Shown here piece by piece: positions 54,800 through 62,816 of a stretch of 64,000 nt of DNA (position 1 is the stretch's first letter; every line of letters starts with the position of its first letter). The position numbers and the translations under genes are program-made. The notes beneath the pieces were generated by a model, which worked only from the letters and a program-made list of their open reading frames with translations, searched no databases and had not been told where the DNA came from. Where the stretch lies: the NCBI RefSeq assembly GCF_005503625.1, contig NZ_SCMX01000019.1:1-64000 (forward strand), in the 5' to 3' direction. The stretch is from Cupriavidus sp. 2SB (GTDB lineage Bacteria; Pseudomonadota; Gammaproteobacteria; Burkholderiales; Burkholderiaceae).

Positions 54800-55495
54800 G
54801 TGGAATTGTTGTCCAGCAGCACGTTCTGGCTTGCGCTGGGTTCGATCATCCTGACCAACATCGTCCTGTCGGGCGATAACGCCGTGGTGATCGCGCTCGC
54901 ATCGCGCAACCTGCCCCCTGCCCAGCAGAAGAAGGCCATTTTCTGGGGTAGCGCCGCCGCCATCATCATGCGGGTGGTACTGACCGTGGCCGCAGTGAAG
55001 CTGCTGAGCCTGCCGTACCTGAAGATCGTCGGCGCCGTGCTGCTGGTCTACATCGGCGTGCAACTGCTGACGGGCGACGACGGCGAAGACGGCCATGACG
55101 CCAAGGACAACATCTGGGCCGCGATCCGCACCATCCTGATCGCCGACCTGGTCATGTCGCTGGACAACGTGGTGGCAGTGGCTGCCGCCGCGCAGAAGGG
55201 CCCGGAAGGCAGCCAGCTGATGCTGCTGATCATCGGCCTGGGTCTGTCGATTCCGCTGATTGTCTTCGGTAGCACGCTGCTGCTGAAGGTGATGGAGCGC
55301 TTCCCGATCATCATCGTGCTGGGCGCCGCGCTGCTGGGCTACCTGGCTGGCGAAATGCTGGTCAGCGATCCGGTGGATGCCGCCTGGTTCGAAGTGCACG
55401 TACCGCACGCCCACCTTGTGTTCGGCATCGCTGGCGCGGTGCTGGTGGTGCTGGTCGGCAAGCTGTTGCAGCGTCGCAACGCGCAGCCTGCCTGA
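54800..55495 (+). CDS. TerC/YjbE-family integral membrane protein
   Basis: 231-residue protein from a GTG start (MELLSSSTFW) with GAGGAG about 9 bases upstream. Seven or so hydrophobic segments are present, with the TerC acidic signatures LTNIVLSGDNAVVIALASRNLP and IADLVMSLDNVVAVAAAAQ, where the buried Asp residues are thought to bind metal. The family exports or handles metal ions (Mn in E. coli Alx-like proteins). A strong terminator follows, and a palindrome lies upstream. Confidence 0.93.
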   Translation: MELLSSSTFWLALGSIILTNIVLSGDNAVVIALASRNLPPAQQKKAIFWGSAAAIIMRVVLTVAAVKLLSLPYLKIVGAVLLVYIGVQLLTGDDGEDGHDAKDNIWAAIRTILIADLVMSLDNVVAVAAAAQKGPEGSQLMLLIIGLGLSIPLIVFGSTLLLKVMERFPIIIVLGAALLGYLAGEMLVSDPVDAAWFEVHVPHAHLVFGIAGAVLVVLVGKLLQRRNAQPA

Positions 55496-55531
55496 TATCG
55501 CACGAAACATCGCGAGCCAAAAAGCCTTGTG

Positions 55532-55569
55532 AAACGGGCGACCCGCAAGGGGTCGCCCGTTTTGTTTTT
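55532..55569 (+). terminator. terC terminator
   Basis: AAACGGGCGACCC-GCAAG-GGGTCGCCCGTTT, a perfect 13-bp stem followed by TGTTTTTG, 37 bases past the terC stop. A clear intrinsic terminator. Confidence 0.95.
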
Positions 55570-55987
55570 GTGCTCCCGTTTTCGTGTCGGACCGTACGGC
55601 ATCTCCTCCTCGGACTTCTGCGAATTTTCAGACGGGTCGAGTAGCCGGATCCGTTTGACATCAGCAAGGAGGGGCGCAGGACTCGTCCGCATGGCGGTGA
55701 TGAAAACGCGCGAGTAAGGAGAGCGTAGGAATCTTCCGAATACTGCGGACTGTGTCCCTTGATGAGTCCAGACAGTCTGGGCTGGGCCCAGCGTGCCTGC
55801 CAAAAAAGACAAGTCTTATCCATCACGGTTTTGCGAGTTTCCGGACTTTTTCAGTAAGCGAATTGGGATTGTCTTGGGTCAGTTACAGACGCGAATCGTG
55901 CGCCGATCATGCCCCTTGTGCTTTGCCGCGTGAAGTTGAGCCAAGCGGCAGTGCATGACATTTCACAACAAACGAAAAGGGTCATTC
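55570..55987. other. pilA upstream region
   Basis: About 420 bases of lower GC with no convincing gene. Two adjacent palindromes, CCAGAC-A-GTCTGG (55768-55780) and GCTGGGCCCAGC (55781-55792), stand in the middle and could be operators or a hairpin. I found no TGGC-N9-TTGC sigma-54 pair, although many pilin genes have one. A ribosome site AAGGG lies 8 bases before the pilA ATG. Confidence 0.5.
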
Positions 55988-56515
55988 ATGGAAAGCAAGT
56001 TCGACACTATCCAGCCTGTCCACTCGCCATCGCGCCGGCCATTGTCCCTGCGGCAACGCGCGCAGCGCGGCTTCACGCTGATCGAGCTGATGATCGTGGT
56101 GGCGATCGTCGGCATTTTGGCTGCGTTCGCCGTGCCGCAGTATCAGGATTACATTGCGCGCGCACAGTTTGGCGAGGCGCTTAGCCTGGCGTCGGGCCAG
56201 AAGCCCCAGGTCACCGAGTATTTCTCCCACAACGGAACTTGTCCGGCTAATGCGACCGCGGCGGTTGATGGCATCCCGAAGGCATCTGATATCAACGGAA
56301 CCTACGTTGCGAGTGTGACGCTAGGTGGCGACGTCACTGATGCAGGCGGCTGTACTATCAAGGCCACGTTCAAAGACGCTAAGGTCGCGAAGGGGTTGTT
56401 AGGTAAGACCGTAACACTGACCATGGGCAATGCGAACCAAGGATCGGTGACTTGGGCTTGCACGTCGAATGCTGTCAAATCGCTCCTGTCACGGGATTGT
56501 GAGGCGACGAAGTAG
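55988..56515 (+). CDS. pilA: Type IV pilin (PilA-like)
   Basis: 175-residue prepilin. The prepilin peptidase site is QRG^[32 protein letters not shown] with Glu5 present, and the mature pilin has four Cys (GTCPAN, GGCTIK, WACTSN, RDCEAT) for two disulfides. The leader is 28 residues (MESKFDTIQ...RAQRG), much longer than the usual 5-10 for type IVa pilins. An in-frame TTG would give a 10-residue leader but has no ribosome site. Assembled by type IV pilus machinery not in this window. The O-glycan ligase downstream suggests it is glycosylated. Confidence 0.92.
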   Translation: MESKFDTIQPVHSPSRRPLSLRQRAQRGFTLIELMIVVAIVGILAAFAVPQYQDYIARAQFGEALSLASGQKPQVTEYFSHNGTCPANATAAVDGIPKASDINGTYVASVTLGGDVTDAGGCTIKATFKDAKVAKGLLGKTVTLTMGNANQGSVTWACTSNAVKSLLSRDCEATK

Positions 56516-56563
56516 GCGTCAGCTCGCCGCAGCTAAATCGAAATCGGTATCGTCCCCTCACTT

Positions 56564-56586
56564 AACGCCCGGCCCAGCCGGGCGTT
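56564..56586 (+). terminator. Hairpin after pilA
   Basis: AACGCCCGGC-CCA-GCCGGGCGTT, a 10-bp perfect stem about 50 bases past the pilA stop, followed by only TGCC. It may attenuate between the abundant pilin transcript and the ligase gene. Confidence 0.65.
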
Positions 56587-56648
56587 TGCCCTTCCTCCCC
56601 CCTCCCGCGCTATCATGGCGCCTCTTCTTTCTTCCCCCACTGGTCCGC

Positions 56649-58451
56649 ATGCCGGCACAGAAAGCCACGATCCCGGCGGCGATGATTGTCGTCGCGTTCA
56701 CTGTTCCCCTGCTTGTCTCGAAGCACACGCTGCCGCTGTCCACGTTCTACGGCGAATGGACTGCAGCTGCGCTTGGCGTATTGCTGGTGATCGTGCTGGC
56801 GATGAAGCGCGTGGACGATGGCTTGCCGCGTGTGCGTGGGGCCTTGCCGTGGATTGTGTGGCTGCCGCTATGGCTGATCGGGGTGACGATCGCGCAGGCT
56901 GCCATGGGCATGGCCGATATCACAGGCAGCCGGCTGACGACGCAGCTGGTGCTGGCGCTTGGCGCGGCGCTCATGATCGCTGCATGGCAGTTCGGGCGAG
57001 GGATGTCCACGGAGCGTCGGGCCAGCATCGTCGATGCACTGGCTATCGCGCTGCTCGTGGCGGGGTTGCTTGGCACGCTTGCGCAGTGGGTGCAGGTCTT
57101 CCGCATGGAGGACCAGATGTTCGGACTCGTCTCCGAATACTTCTATCCCGCGAACCGCCGGCTGTGGGGCAACCTGAACCAGCCGAACCATCAGGCGACG
57201 ATTCAGGGCCTGGCGCTTGTGGCGGCGATCTGGCTGGCTACGCGTGGCTGGCTCCAATTCCCGAGCTGGCTGGTGGCGACGTTGTTGCTTGAAAGCGGCA
57301 TCGCGCTGTCCGGATCGCGGACGGGCCTGGTTCACGTGGGACTTGCCGCGGGCTATGCACTGATTGCGGCGGCGATGGCACGCGGTACGCCACGCGGCTC
57401 CAGCCCGATGCATCGCGCGCCCGGACTCATCGCCGCAGCCATGATCCTGGTCGTGGGAAGCCTCGCGATGCAGGCTGGCATCAAGGAAGCGGGACGTGCG
57501 TTCGACTGGCAGCTATTCGATACCGTCGCGCAAATCCAGGCCGGCAACCAGATGTCGGCGCGTGGCGCATTGTGGGCGCAGGCACTGGCGATGTTCCGCG
57601 ACCATCCTTTGTTTGGCGTGGGCTATGGTGAATTTGGCTGGGTCCAGTTCCAGGAGGCGGCGCAGGTGCGCGTGGTGGCCGAGATGTCGCTGCATGCCCA
57701 CAACGCGGTCCTTGACCTGATGGCCAAGACGGGCGCGGCGGGCACGGCTGGCGTGGCGCTGGTGCTGGCGGCGTGGCTCTGGCGTGTCTGGCGCGCGCGG
57801 ATCTGGCAAGGGTCGGCGGAGGCTCGTGCCGCTGCAGCACCTGTGTTGGTCTGGCTGGCAATGCTCGCGGCGCATTCGATGCTCGAGTACCCGCTGCACT
57901 ATCTCTACTTCTTCCTGCCGTTCTGCTTCATGCTCGCCTGGCTCGAACCAGCGGGCTTCGGTGGACGCATGCCACGCCAGGCCGGATGGCTGATAAGCGC
58001 AGTGTTCGTGGTCGTGTCGGGAGTCGTGTTGGCGACGATGTGGCAGGACTACAAGCGTGTGGAGACGCGCGAGTATGCCAGCGACGCGCACCGAGATAAC
58101 TTGCCGATGCCGCGCTGGTGGTTCCGCCAGCATGCAGCGTCCGATGTGTCCGAACGGACCGCGATCACCGCCGCCAACGCCCGGACGCTGTTGCCCGGGC
58201 ACATGGCGGCGTTGCACCTGCTGCCTACGCCGACGATGATTCGCCGCACAGCCTGGCTGCTGGCACTGGCCGGCGAGCAGGAGCGTGCCCGGCTATGGAT
58301 GGAGCGATTGCGCTTCTACTATCAGGGCGACGAGGCCGCGCAGTTTGCCGCGCTCGTGCATGACTGCGATGCCATACCGTCACGCCAGCGCCCGCGCGAA
58401 TTCTGCACCTGGGCAACGCACCGCGAGCACCAGCCGCGCAACGGCAACTGA
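56649..58451 (+). CDS. PglL/TfpO-type O-oligosaccharyltransferase
   Basis: 600-residue polytopic protein (about ten helices in the first 460 residues) with a Wzy_C/PglL core: NRRLWGNLNQPNHQATIQGLALVA, ALSGSRTG, DHPLFGVGYGEFGWVQFQ and the periplasmic loop SLHAHNAVLDLMAKTGA with the conserved His. A soluble C-terminal Wzy_C_2-like part follows. Such enzymes move a lipid-linked glycan to Ser/Thr of pilins. The start MPAQKATIP has no obvious ribosome site, so it may be coupled or start elsewhere. Adjacency to pilA strongly suggests pilin glycosylation. Confidence 0.88.
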   Translation: MPAQKATIPAAMIVVAFTVPLLVSKHTLPLSTFYGEWTAAALGVLLVIVLAMKRVDDGLPRVRGALPWIVWLPLWLIGVTIAQAAMGMADITGSRLTTQLVLALGAALMIAAWQFGRGMSTERRASIVDALAIALLVAGLLGTLAQWVQVFRMEDQMFGLVSEYFYPANRRLWGNLNQPNHQATIQGLALVAAIWLATRGWLQFPSWLVATLLLESGIALSGSRTGLVHVGLAAGYALIAAAMARGTPRGSSPMHRAPGLIAAAMILVVGSLAMQAGIKEAGRAFDWQLFDTVAQIQAGNQMSARGALWAQALAMFRDHPLFGVGYGEFGWVQFQEAAQVRVVAEMSLHAHNAVLDLMAKTGAAGTAGVALVLAAWLWRVWRARIWQGSAEARAAAAPVLVWLAMLAAHSMLEYPLHYLYFFLPFCFMLAWLEPAGFGGRMPRQAGWLISAVFVVVSGVVLATMWQDYKRVETREYASDAHRDNLPMPRWWFRQHAASDVSERTAITAANARTLLPGHMAALHLLPTPTMIRRTAWLLALAGEQERARLWMERLRFYYQGDEAAQFAALVHDCDAIPSRQRPREFCTWATHREHQPRNGN

Positions 58452-58472
58452 TGCTGACGTTCGCGCCTTGCG

Positions 58473-58997
58473 TTAGCGGACATATCCGGGTGGCGGAGGC
58501 GGCGGGTAGTAGGGCTGGTAGTTGGCGGGGGGCATCGCAGCGCGGGACGGTGGCGGCGAGTTGACCATCTGCCCGTACACCGGCACGCGGTTGCCGCTCG
58601 CGTACATGCACTGCACGTAGGCCGCGTCGTAGCGCTGCTGGGAGCCGTAGCCCGCGTTGTACGAATTTCCGGCCCCTACCGCAGCGCCAGTCAACAGGCC
58701 GACACCCGCGCCCACGGCAGCCCCAGCACCGCCATCGAACGCCGCACCCGCAGCCGCGCCCAGCGCCGTGCCGATTGCCGCGCTGCCGACGGCCGCCGCG
58801 TTGGCATTCTGCTGTGGGCTCGTGCCGCCAATCTGTCCAAACGCATACTGGCGGCAGTTATAGTCGTCGCCCCGGAACTGGTCGAACGACTTGTTGGTGC
58901 CCGGCAACGCCATCACGCTCGGCCCCGATGGCATCACGGCACAGGCGCCCAGCGCGCTGGTAGCCACGAGCAGCAGGCAGACGGAACGGGTTCTCAT
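58473..58997 (-). CDS. Glycine-zipper lipoprotein
   Basis: 174-residue lipoprotein, start MRTRSVCLLL, signal peptide with lipobox ALGAC (Cys about 19). The middle is a glycine zipper: ANAAAVGSAAIGTALGAAAGAAFDGGAGAAVGAGVGLLTGAAVG. Two Cys flank it (YNCRQYAFGQ, AAYVQCMYASGN), and the C-terminus is Pro/Tyr-rich. Such proteins associate with the outer membrane. Its ATG overlaps the upstream gene's stop by 4 bases, so they form a coupled pair. Function unknown. Confidence 0.85.
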   Translation of the reverse strand: MRTRSVCLLLVATSALGACAVMPSGPSVMALPGTNKSFDQFRGDDYNCRQYAFGQIGGTSPQQNANAAAVGSAAIGTALGAAAGAAFDGGAGAAVGAGVGLLTGAAVGAGNSYNAGYGSQQRYDAAYVQCMYASGNRVPVYGQMVNSPPPSRAAMPPANYQPYYPPPPPPGYVR

Positions 58998-59512
58998 GAC
59001 GTGGCTCCCGGCAGGGCGGACGAAGATGCGGCGGGTGTGCCCGGCACAGGTGCCGAGGACGATGGCGCGCGCGGTTGTTCGCGTTGCCAGCCACCCGGGC
59101 ATTCCTTCACATACGGAAAATAGCCCTGCGGTTGATTGCAGTAGTACCACCACGCATTGGGCGAGGTGCCATCGGTCAGCGTCGGATTCCCATCGCTGCC
59201 CTGCTCGATGTACTGCGGCGGATTCGGCGCCGGCACGGCTACGACTGCCGGTGCCGGTGCCGGATAGTAGCCCGGACCATAGACCGGACCATAGACCGGA
59301 CCATAAGCCGGCCCATAGTAGGAGCCGTATGGTCCCCATCCCGGTCCCCACGCAGGTCCCCAGCCGGGGCCCCATCCTGGGCCGTAGCCCCAGCCCGGTC
59401 CGACATAGACACCCACGCCCACGCGCGTGCGGGCCTCGGCGGTTGTGGTGAAAGCGACCGCACCGATTGCGGCCAGTGCCAGCGCCAACTGGCAGAGCTT
59501 GCGCCCGTTCAT
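58994..59512 (-). CDS. Gly/Pro/Tyr/Trp-rich secreted protein
   Basis: 172-residue protein with signal peptide (MNGRKLCQLALALAAIGAVAFTTTAEA). Residues 35-85 are tandem repeats of GPGWG and YGP-type units encoded by in-frame 12-base repeats around 59260-59320. The C-terminal half carries a conserved motif NAWWYYCNQPQGYFPYVKECPGGWQR with two Cys, seen in small envelope proteins of Burkholderiales. It is coupled to the glycine-zipper lipoprotein and divergent from moaC transcription by about 180 bases. Function unknown. Confidence 0.82.
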   Translation of the reverse strand: MNGRKLCQLALALAAIGAVAFTTTAEARTRVGVGVYVGPGWGYGPGWGPGWGPAWGPGWGPYGSYYGPAYGPVYGPVYGPGYYPAPAPAVVAVPAPNPPQYIEQGSDGNPTLTDGTSPNAWWYYCNQPQGYFPYVKECPGGWQREQPRAPSSSAPVPGTPAASSSALPGATS

Positions 59513-59693
59513 GATCGTTACCTCGAAATCCTGCCGAACACCTGCATAACGCCCGATCCCGCCGCCTGGGATACCGGCGCCGGCTGCGGAATTGTTACGT
59601 TCTATTCAATATCAATTTGCCTGAGGCAGGCGCACGGGAGCGCTTTCCGAAATGCCGCGTTACCGTTATTACGGGCAGGACAAGCGCCGGATG

Positions 59694-60179
59694 CTATCCC
59701 TGCGGACCCGCCACCCAGTCGCCCGACTTCCCGCCATGCTTCTCCAGCAGCTTCACATTGCCGATGACCATGCCGCGATCGACGGCCTTGCACATGTCGT
59801 AGATCGTCAGCAGGGCGATCTGGACGCCGGTGAGTGCTTCCATCTCCACGCCGGTCTGGCCCTGGGTTTCGGTGCGGACGATGCAGGCGACGGTCGCGCT
59901 GGGTTCGTCGAGGGCGAAATCCACGGCCACGCGGGTCAGCCCGATGGGGTGGCACAGCGGAATCAGGTCGGAAGTGCGCTTGGTGGCCATGATGGCGGCC
60001 ACGCGGGCGATGCCCAGCACATCGCCTTTCTTGGCGTTGCCATCGCGCACCAGCGCGAACGTCTCGGGCTGCATGGTGATCGTGCCAGTCGCCACGGCCA
60101 CGCGGTGCGTGCTGGCCTTGCTGCCAACATCCACCATATGGGCCTGGCCGGCATTGTCGAAATGGGTGAGCTGACTCAT
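59694..60179 (-). CDS. moaC: Cyclic pyranopterin monophosphate synthase MoaC
   Basis: Molybdenum cofactor synthesis, second step after MoaA (cPMP formation). The 161-residue product has the full set: [51 protein letters not shown] with the conserved His, and [23 protein letters not shown]. It stands alone here, with no moa neighbours, and is divergent from the M48 protease gene. Confidence 0.97.
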   Translation of the reverse strand: MSQLTHFDNAGQAHMVDVGSKASTHRVAVATGTITMQPETFALVRDGNAKKGDVLGIARVAAIMATKRTSDLIPLCHPIGLTRVAVDFALDEPSATVACIVRTETQGQTGVEMEALTGVQIALLTIYDMCKAVDRGMVIGNVKLLEKHGGKSGDWVAGPQG

Positions 60180-60276
60180 GGGTGCGAACGCTTGGAAAGT
60201 GGAGGGTGCGGGGGACGAACTGGCCAGGAGGGCTTGCCCGATGGGAACGTCATCAAGAGGCCGCTATCATAGCAAC

Positions 60277-62103
60277 ATGCCAAAGACTCCATGGCCTCGC
60301 CGCCTGCCCGTCCGGTCGAGTGCCCGCGCTGCCGATTCCGCCGTGCCCGCTCCGTCCGCCGTCCGCGCGTCACTTTTGACGCGTGGGGTGGCGGCTGCGC
60401 TCGTGATGACGCTCGCGGCCCCCGCGTGGCCGCAAGGCACCCCATCGCGGGCACCCCAGGTCTCGGCGGCCTCGTCGCCCGCTGCAGCCGCCAACGCGCG
60501 GTTGTCCACTGCACCGGTGGCGTCGCTGGGGCCGGCATTGAGCGGCGATGTCAGCGATCAGGTCTTCGACAACCTGAACCGCAGCGTGCGCGCCGGGCAG
60601 AAGTCAGACTTCGGGCTGCGCAGCGGCAATACGGTGGTGGAGTCGTCGGGCATCCAGTTGCCGGACCTGGGCGACCCTTCCACGGCATCGCTGTCGCCCG
60701 ACATGGAGAAGCGGCTCGGCGACCGCATCATGCGCAGCATCCGGCGCGATCCGGACTACGTGTCCGATGCCTTGCTGAACGATTACCTGAATGCGCTGGG
60801 TTACCGGCTGGTGCAGGCCGCGCGCAGGCAGAACCTGGCGGGTTCCAACGGTGCGGGCACGTTTGCCACGGGCTTCGAACTGTTCGGTGTGCGGGATCGC
60901 TCGATCAACGCCTTCGCCATGCCAGGCGGTTATATCGGCGTGCATACGGGTTTGCTCGTGCAGTCCGAGACCGAGTCCGAGTTGGCCTCGGTGCTCGGCC
61001 ACGAAATCGGCCACGTCACGCAACGGCATATCGCGCGCGGGATCACGAGCCAGGACCAGTCGATGTGGATCGCCCTGGCGTCGATGGTGCTGGCCGGTCT
61101 GGCCGCCACCAAGAGCGGTGACGCGGCGGCGGCGCTGGCCATGGGCGGGCAGGGCGCCGCCGTGGCCAATCAGTTGTCGTTCTCGCGCGGCGCGGAGCGT
61201 GAGGCGGATCGAGTCGGGTTCCAGATCATGACCTCGGCGGGCTTCGATCCGCAGGGCATGCCCGATTTCTTCCAACGGCTGCAGCGCGTGACCGGGATTT
61301 CAGACACGTCCGTGCCGGCCTATGTGCGCACCCACCCGCTTACGTCCGAGCGGATCGCGGACATGTCCGACCGTGCGCGCCACATCGCTCCGCGCAAGGT
61401 CGCCAACACGCCCGACTACGAGTTCGCGCGCGCCCGGGCCGCCGTGGTGCAGTCCCCCGCGCCCAGTGACCTGCGCAACCTGCTGGCTTCGTTCCAGGCC
61501 CAGACTTCCACTGCCTCGCCCATACGTCTGCCCGCGATCTACTACGGCATGGCGTTCGCCAACCAGAAGCTGGGCCGTTTCCAGGACGCGGAGAAGGCGT
61601 TGATGGAGGCGCGTCGGCTCTACGGCAACATTCCCGGCGTGACGTCGGGCACGCCGATGCTCGACGTGATGGCCGTGGAACTGGCGCGTAACGAAGGCCG
61701 TATCCAGGATGCATTGAACCAGTCGGCGGCCACGCTGAAGGCGTTTCCGCTCTCCCACGCCGCTGCGCTGGCCTATGCGGATACGCTGGTCGCCGCGGGC
61801 CGCCTCAACGATGCCGTGGCGTTCCTGAGATCCCGCACGCGCGAGGAAACGGGGCGTTCGGAATGGTGGGAGTTGCTGGCGCGGGCCTACGCTGCGCAGG
61901 GCAAGCGGCTGCAGCAGCATCAGGCGCTGGCCGAGAAATATGCGATGGACGGTTCGTACCAGGCCGCCATCGAGCAGTTGCAGATTGCACGCAAGGCGTC
62001 CGATGGCGATTTCTATACGCTGTCGGAGGTCGATGCGCGGCTGCATCAGTTGCAGCTGCAGTACAAGGAGGATCGGCAGGATAGCAAGGGGATGCCGAAC
62101 TGA
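60277..62103 (+). CDS. M48 metalloprotease with TPR repeats (BepA-like)
   Basis: 608-residue periplasmic protease/chaperone. Start MPKTPWPRRLPVR gives a signal peptide (GVAAALVMTLAAPAWPQ). The M48 domain has AFAMPGGYIGVHTGL and the zinc motif GHEIGHVTQRHIARG (about 245-259), then the third ligand region FSRGAEREADRVGFQ. The C-terminal 230 residues form TPR helices (AIYYGMAFANQKLGRFQDAEKALMEARR and similar). In E. coli BepA assists LptD maturation and degrades misassembled OMPs; lptD and surA are in the same window but far away, so no operon link. Confidence 0.92.
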   Translation: MPKTPWPRRLPVRSSARAADSAVPAPSAVRASLLTRGVAAALVMTLAAPAWPQGTPSRAPQVSAASSPAAAANARLSTAPVASLGPALSGDVSDQVFDNLNRSVRAGQKSDFGLRSGNTVVESSGIQLPDLGDPSTASLSPDMEKRLGDRIMRSIRRDPDYVSDALLNDYLNALGYRLVQAARRQNLAGSNGAGTFATGFELFGVRDRSINAFAMPGGYIGVHTGLLVQSETESELASVLGHEIGHVTQRHIARGITSQDQSMWIALASMVLAGLAATKSGDAAAALAMGGQGAAVANQLSFSRGAEREADRVGFQIMTSAGFDPQGMPDFFQRLQRVTGISDTSVPAYVRTHPLTSERIADMSDRARHIAPRKVANTPDYEFARARAAVVQSPAPSDLRNLLASFQAQTSTASPIRLPAIYYGMAFANQKLGRFQDAEKALMEARRLYGNIPGVTSGTPMLDVMAVELARNEGRIQDALNQSAATLKAFPLSHAAALAYADTLVAAGRLNDAVAFLRSRTREETGRSEWWELLARAYAAQGKRLQQHQALAEKYAMDGSYQAAIEQLQIARKASDGDFYTLSEVDARLHQLQLQYKEDRQDSKGMPN

Positions 62104-62131
62104 CGTTCGGTTCAATCTACCGCTGGTTTTT

Positions 62132-62250
62132 CCCTCTCCCTTTGGGAGAGGGGCAGGGGAGAGGGCAGGCGGTGCAAATTGCCACTGTTCGGCAAGCAGA
62201 ACCTCAGGCCCTCTCCCCCAACCCCTCTCCCGCAGGCGGGAGAGGGGAGC
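62132..62250. repeat. Composite CTCTCCC repeat, full copy B
   Basis: Left hairpin CCCTCTCCC-TTT-GGGAGAGGGG, arm GGGGAGAGGGC, core GCAAATTGCC...GGCAAGCAGAACC with a TTGCC/GGCAA stem, arm GGCCCTCTCCCCCA, right hairpin CCCCTCTCCCGC/GCGGGAGAGGGGAGC. The right half is translated as the end of the next gene on the minus strand. Confidence 0.9.
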
Positions 62251-62800
62251 TTATAAACCCAAACCGCTTCTCCACCTCCGCCTCCACGATCGGCTCGATT
62301 TCAATATCGCGGCCATCGTAGTGGAAGACCCCCAGCGTCGCCCCGCAGGCTTCGCCATGCCAATCGCTGGTCGTACTGAACGCATCCAGATCATGATCGT
62401 GGAGCAGCGCCGCCTGCTCGCCATCCACGCCGTCGACCGTGCCCGACAGCAACACATTGCCGTGCTCATCGGCAAAGCATGAAGCCGGAACAAACGCGCG
62501 GCTCGTCGTGGTGGACAGCACGCCGTTGTGCAGCCGCACGATCCATGGTGTGTACATCAGCGAAACAAACACGCGCTGCGGCCCGTTCTGGAAGTACCAG
62601 CCGCCGTGTTCGTCTCGCGTGTAGTTGCGTTCGATAAAGGCGATCAGCGCCTCATGCCGGATCGGGTCGCCGGACAGGCCGTGCTGTTGCGCGAACTCGT
62701 TGCGCATGCGCCATTGGCCGCGCCGGTCCAGCGCCAGCCAGCCGTAGCAGTTCGGCACGTTCGGCCAGCGGGCCATGGCTTGCCTGACAACTTCGTCCAT
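62204..62800 (-). CDS. Conserved hypothetical with repeat-encoded C-terminus
   Basis: 198-residue cytoplasmic protein; family number not certain to me, but the start MDEVVRQAMARWPNVPNCYGWLALDRRGQWRMRNE and the middle part YTRDEHGGWYFQNGPQRVFVSLMYTPWI belong to a conserved DUF of Burkholderiales. The last 15 residues (SSPLPPAGEGLGERA) and the stop codon are read from copy B of the composite repeat, so the natural end was probably near KRFGFI. It lies 16 bases downstream of the YheT-type hydrolase and is likely co-transcribed with it. Confidence 0.82.
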   Translation of the reverse strand: MDEVVRQAMARWPNVPNCYGWLALDRRGQWRMRNEFAQQHGLSGDPIRHEALIAFIERNYTRDEHGGWYFQNGPQRVFVSLMYTPWIVRLHNGVLSTTTSRAFVPASCFADEHGNVLLSGTVDGVDGEQAALLHDHDLDAFSTTSDWHGEACGATLGVFHYDGRDIEIEPIVEAEVEKRFGFISSPLPPAGEGLGERA

Positions 62801-62816
62801 GGTCTGTCTCCTTTGT

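Noticed and set aside
55570-55987. Sigma-54 promoter for pilA
   Set aside because: No GG-N10-GC pair with the usual flanking bases was found.
59260-59400. Possible CRISPR or intergenic satellite from short tandem units
   Set aside because: The units are adjacent without spacers and are in frame within a Gly/Pro/Tyr-rich coding region.
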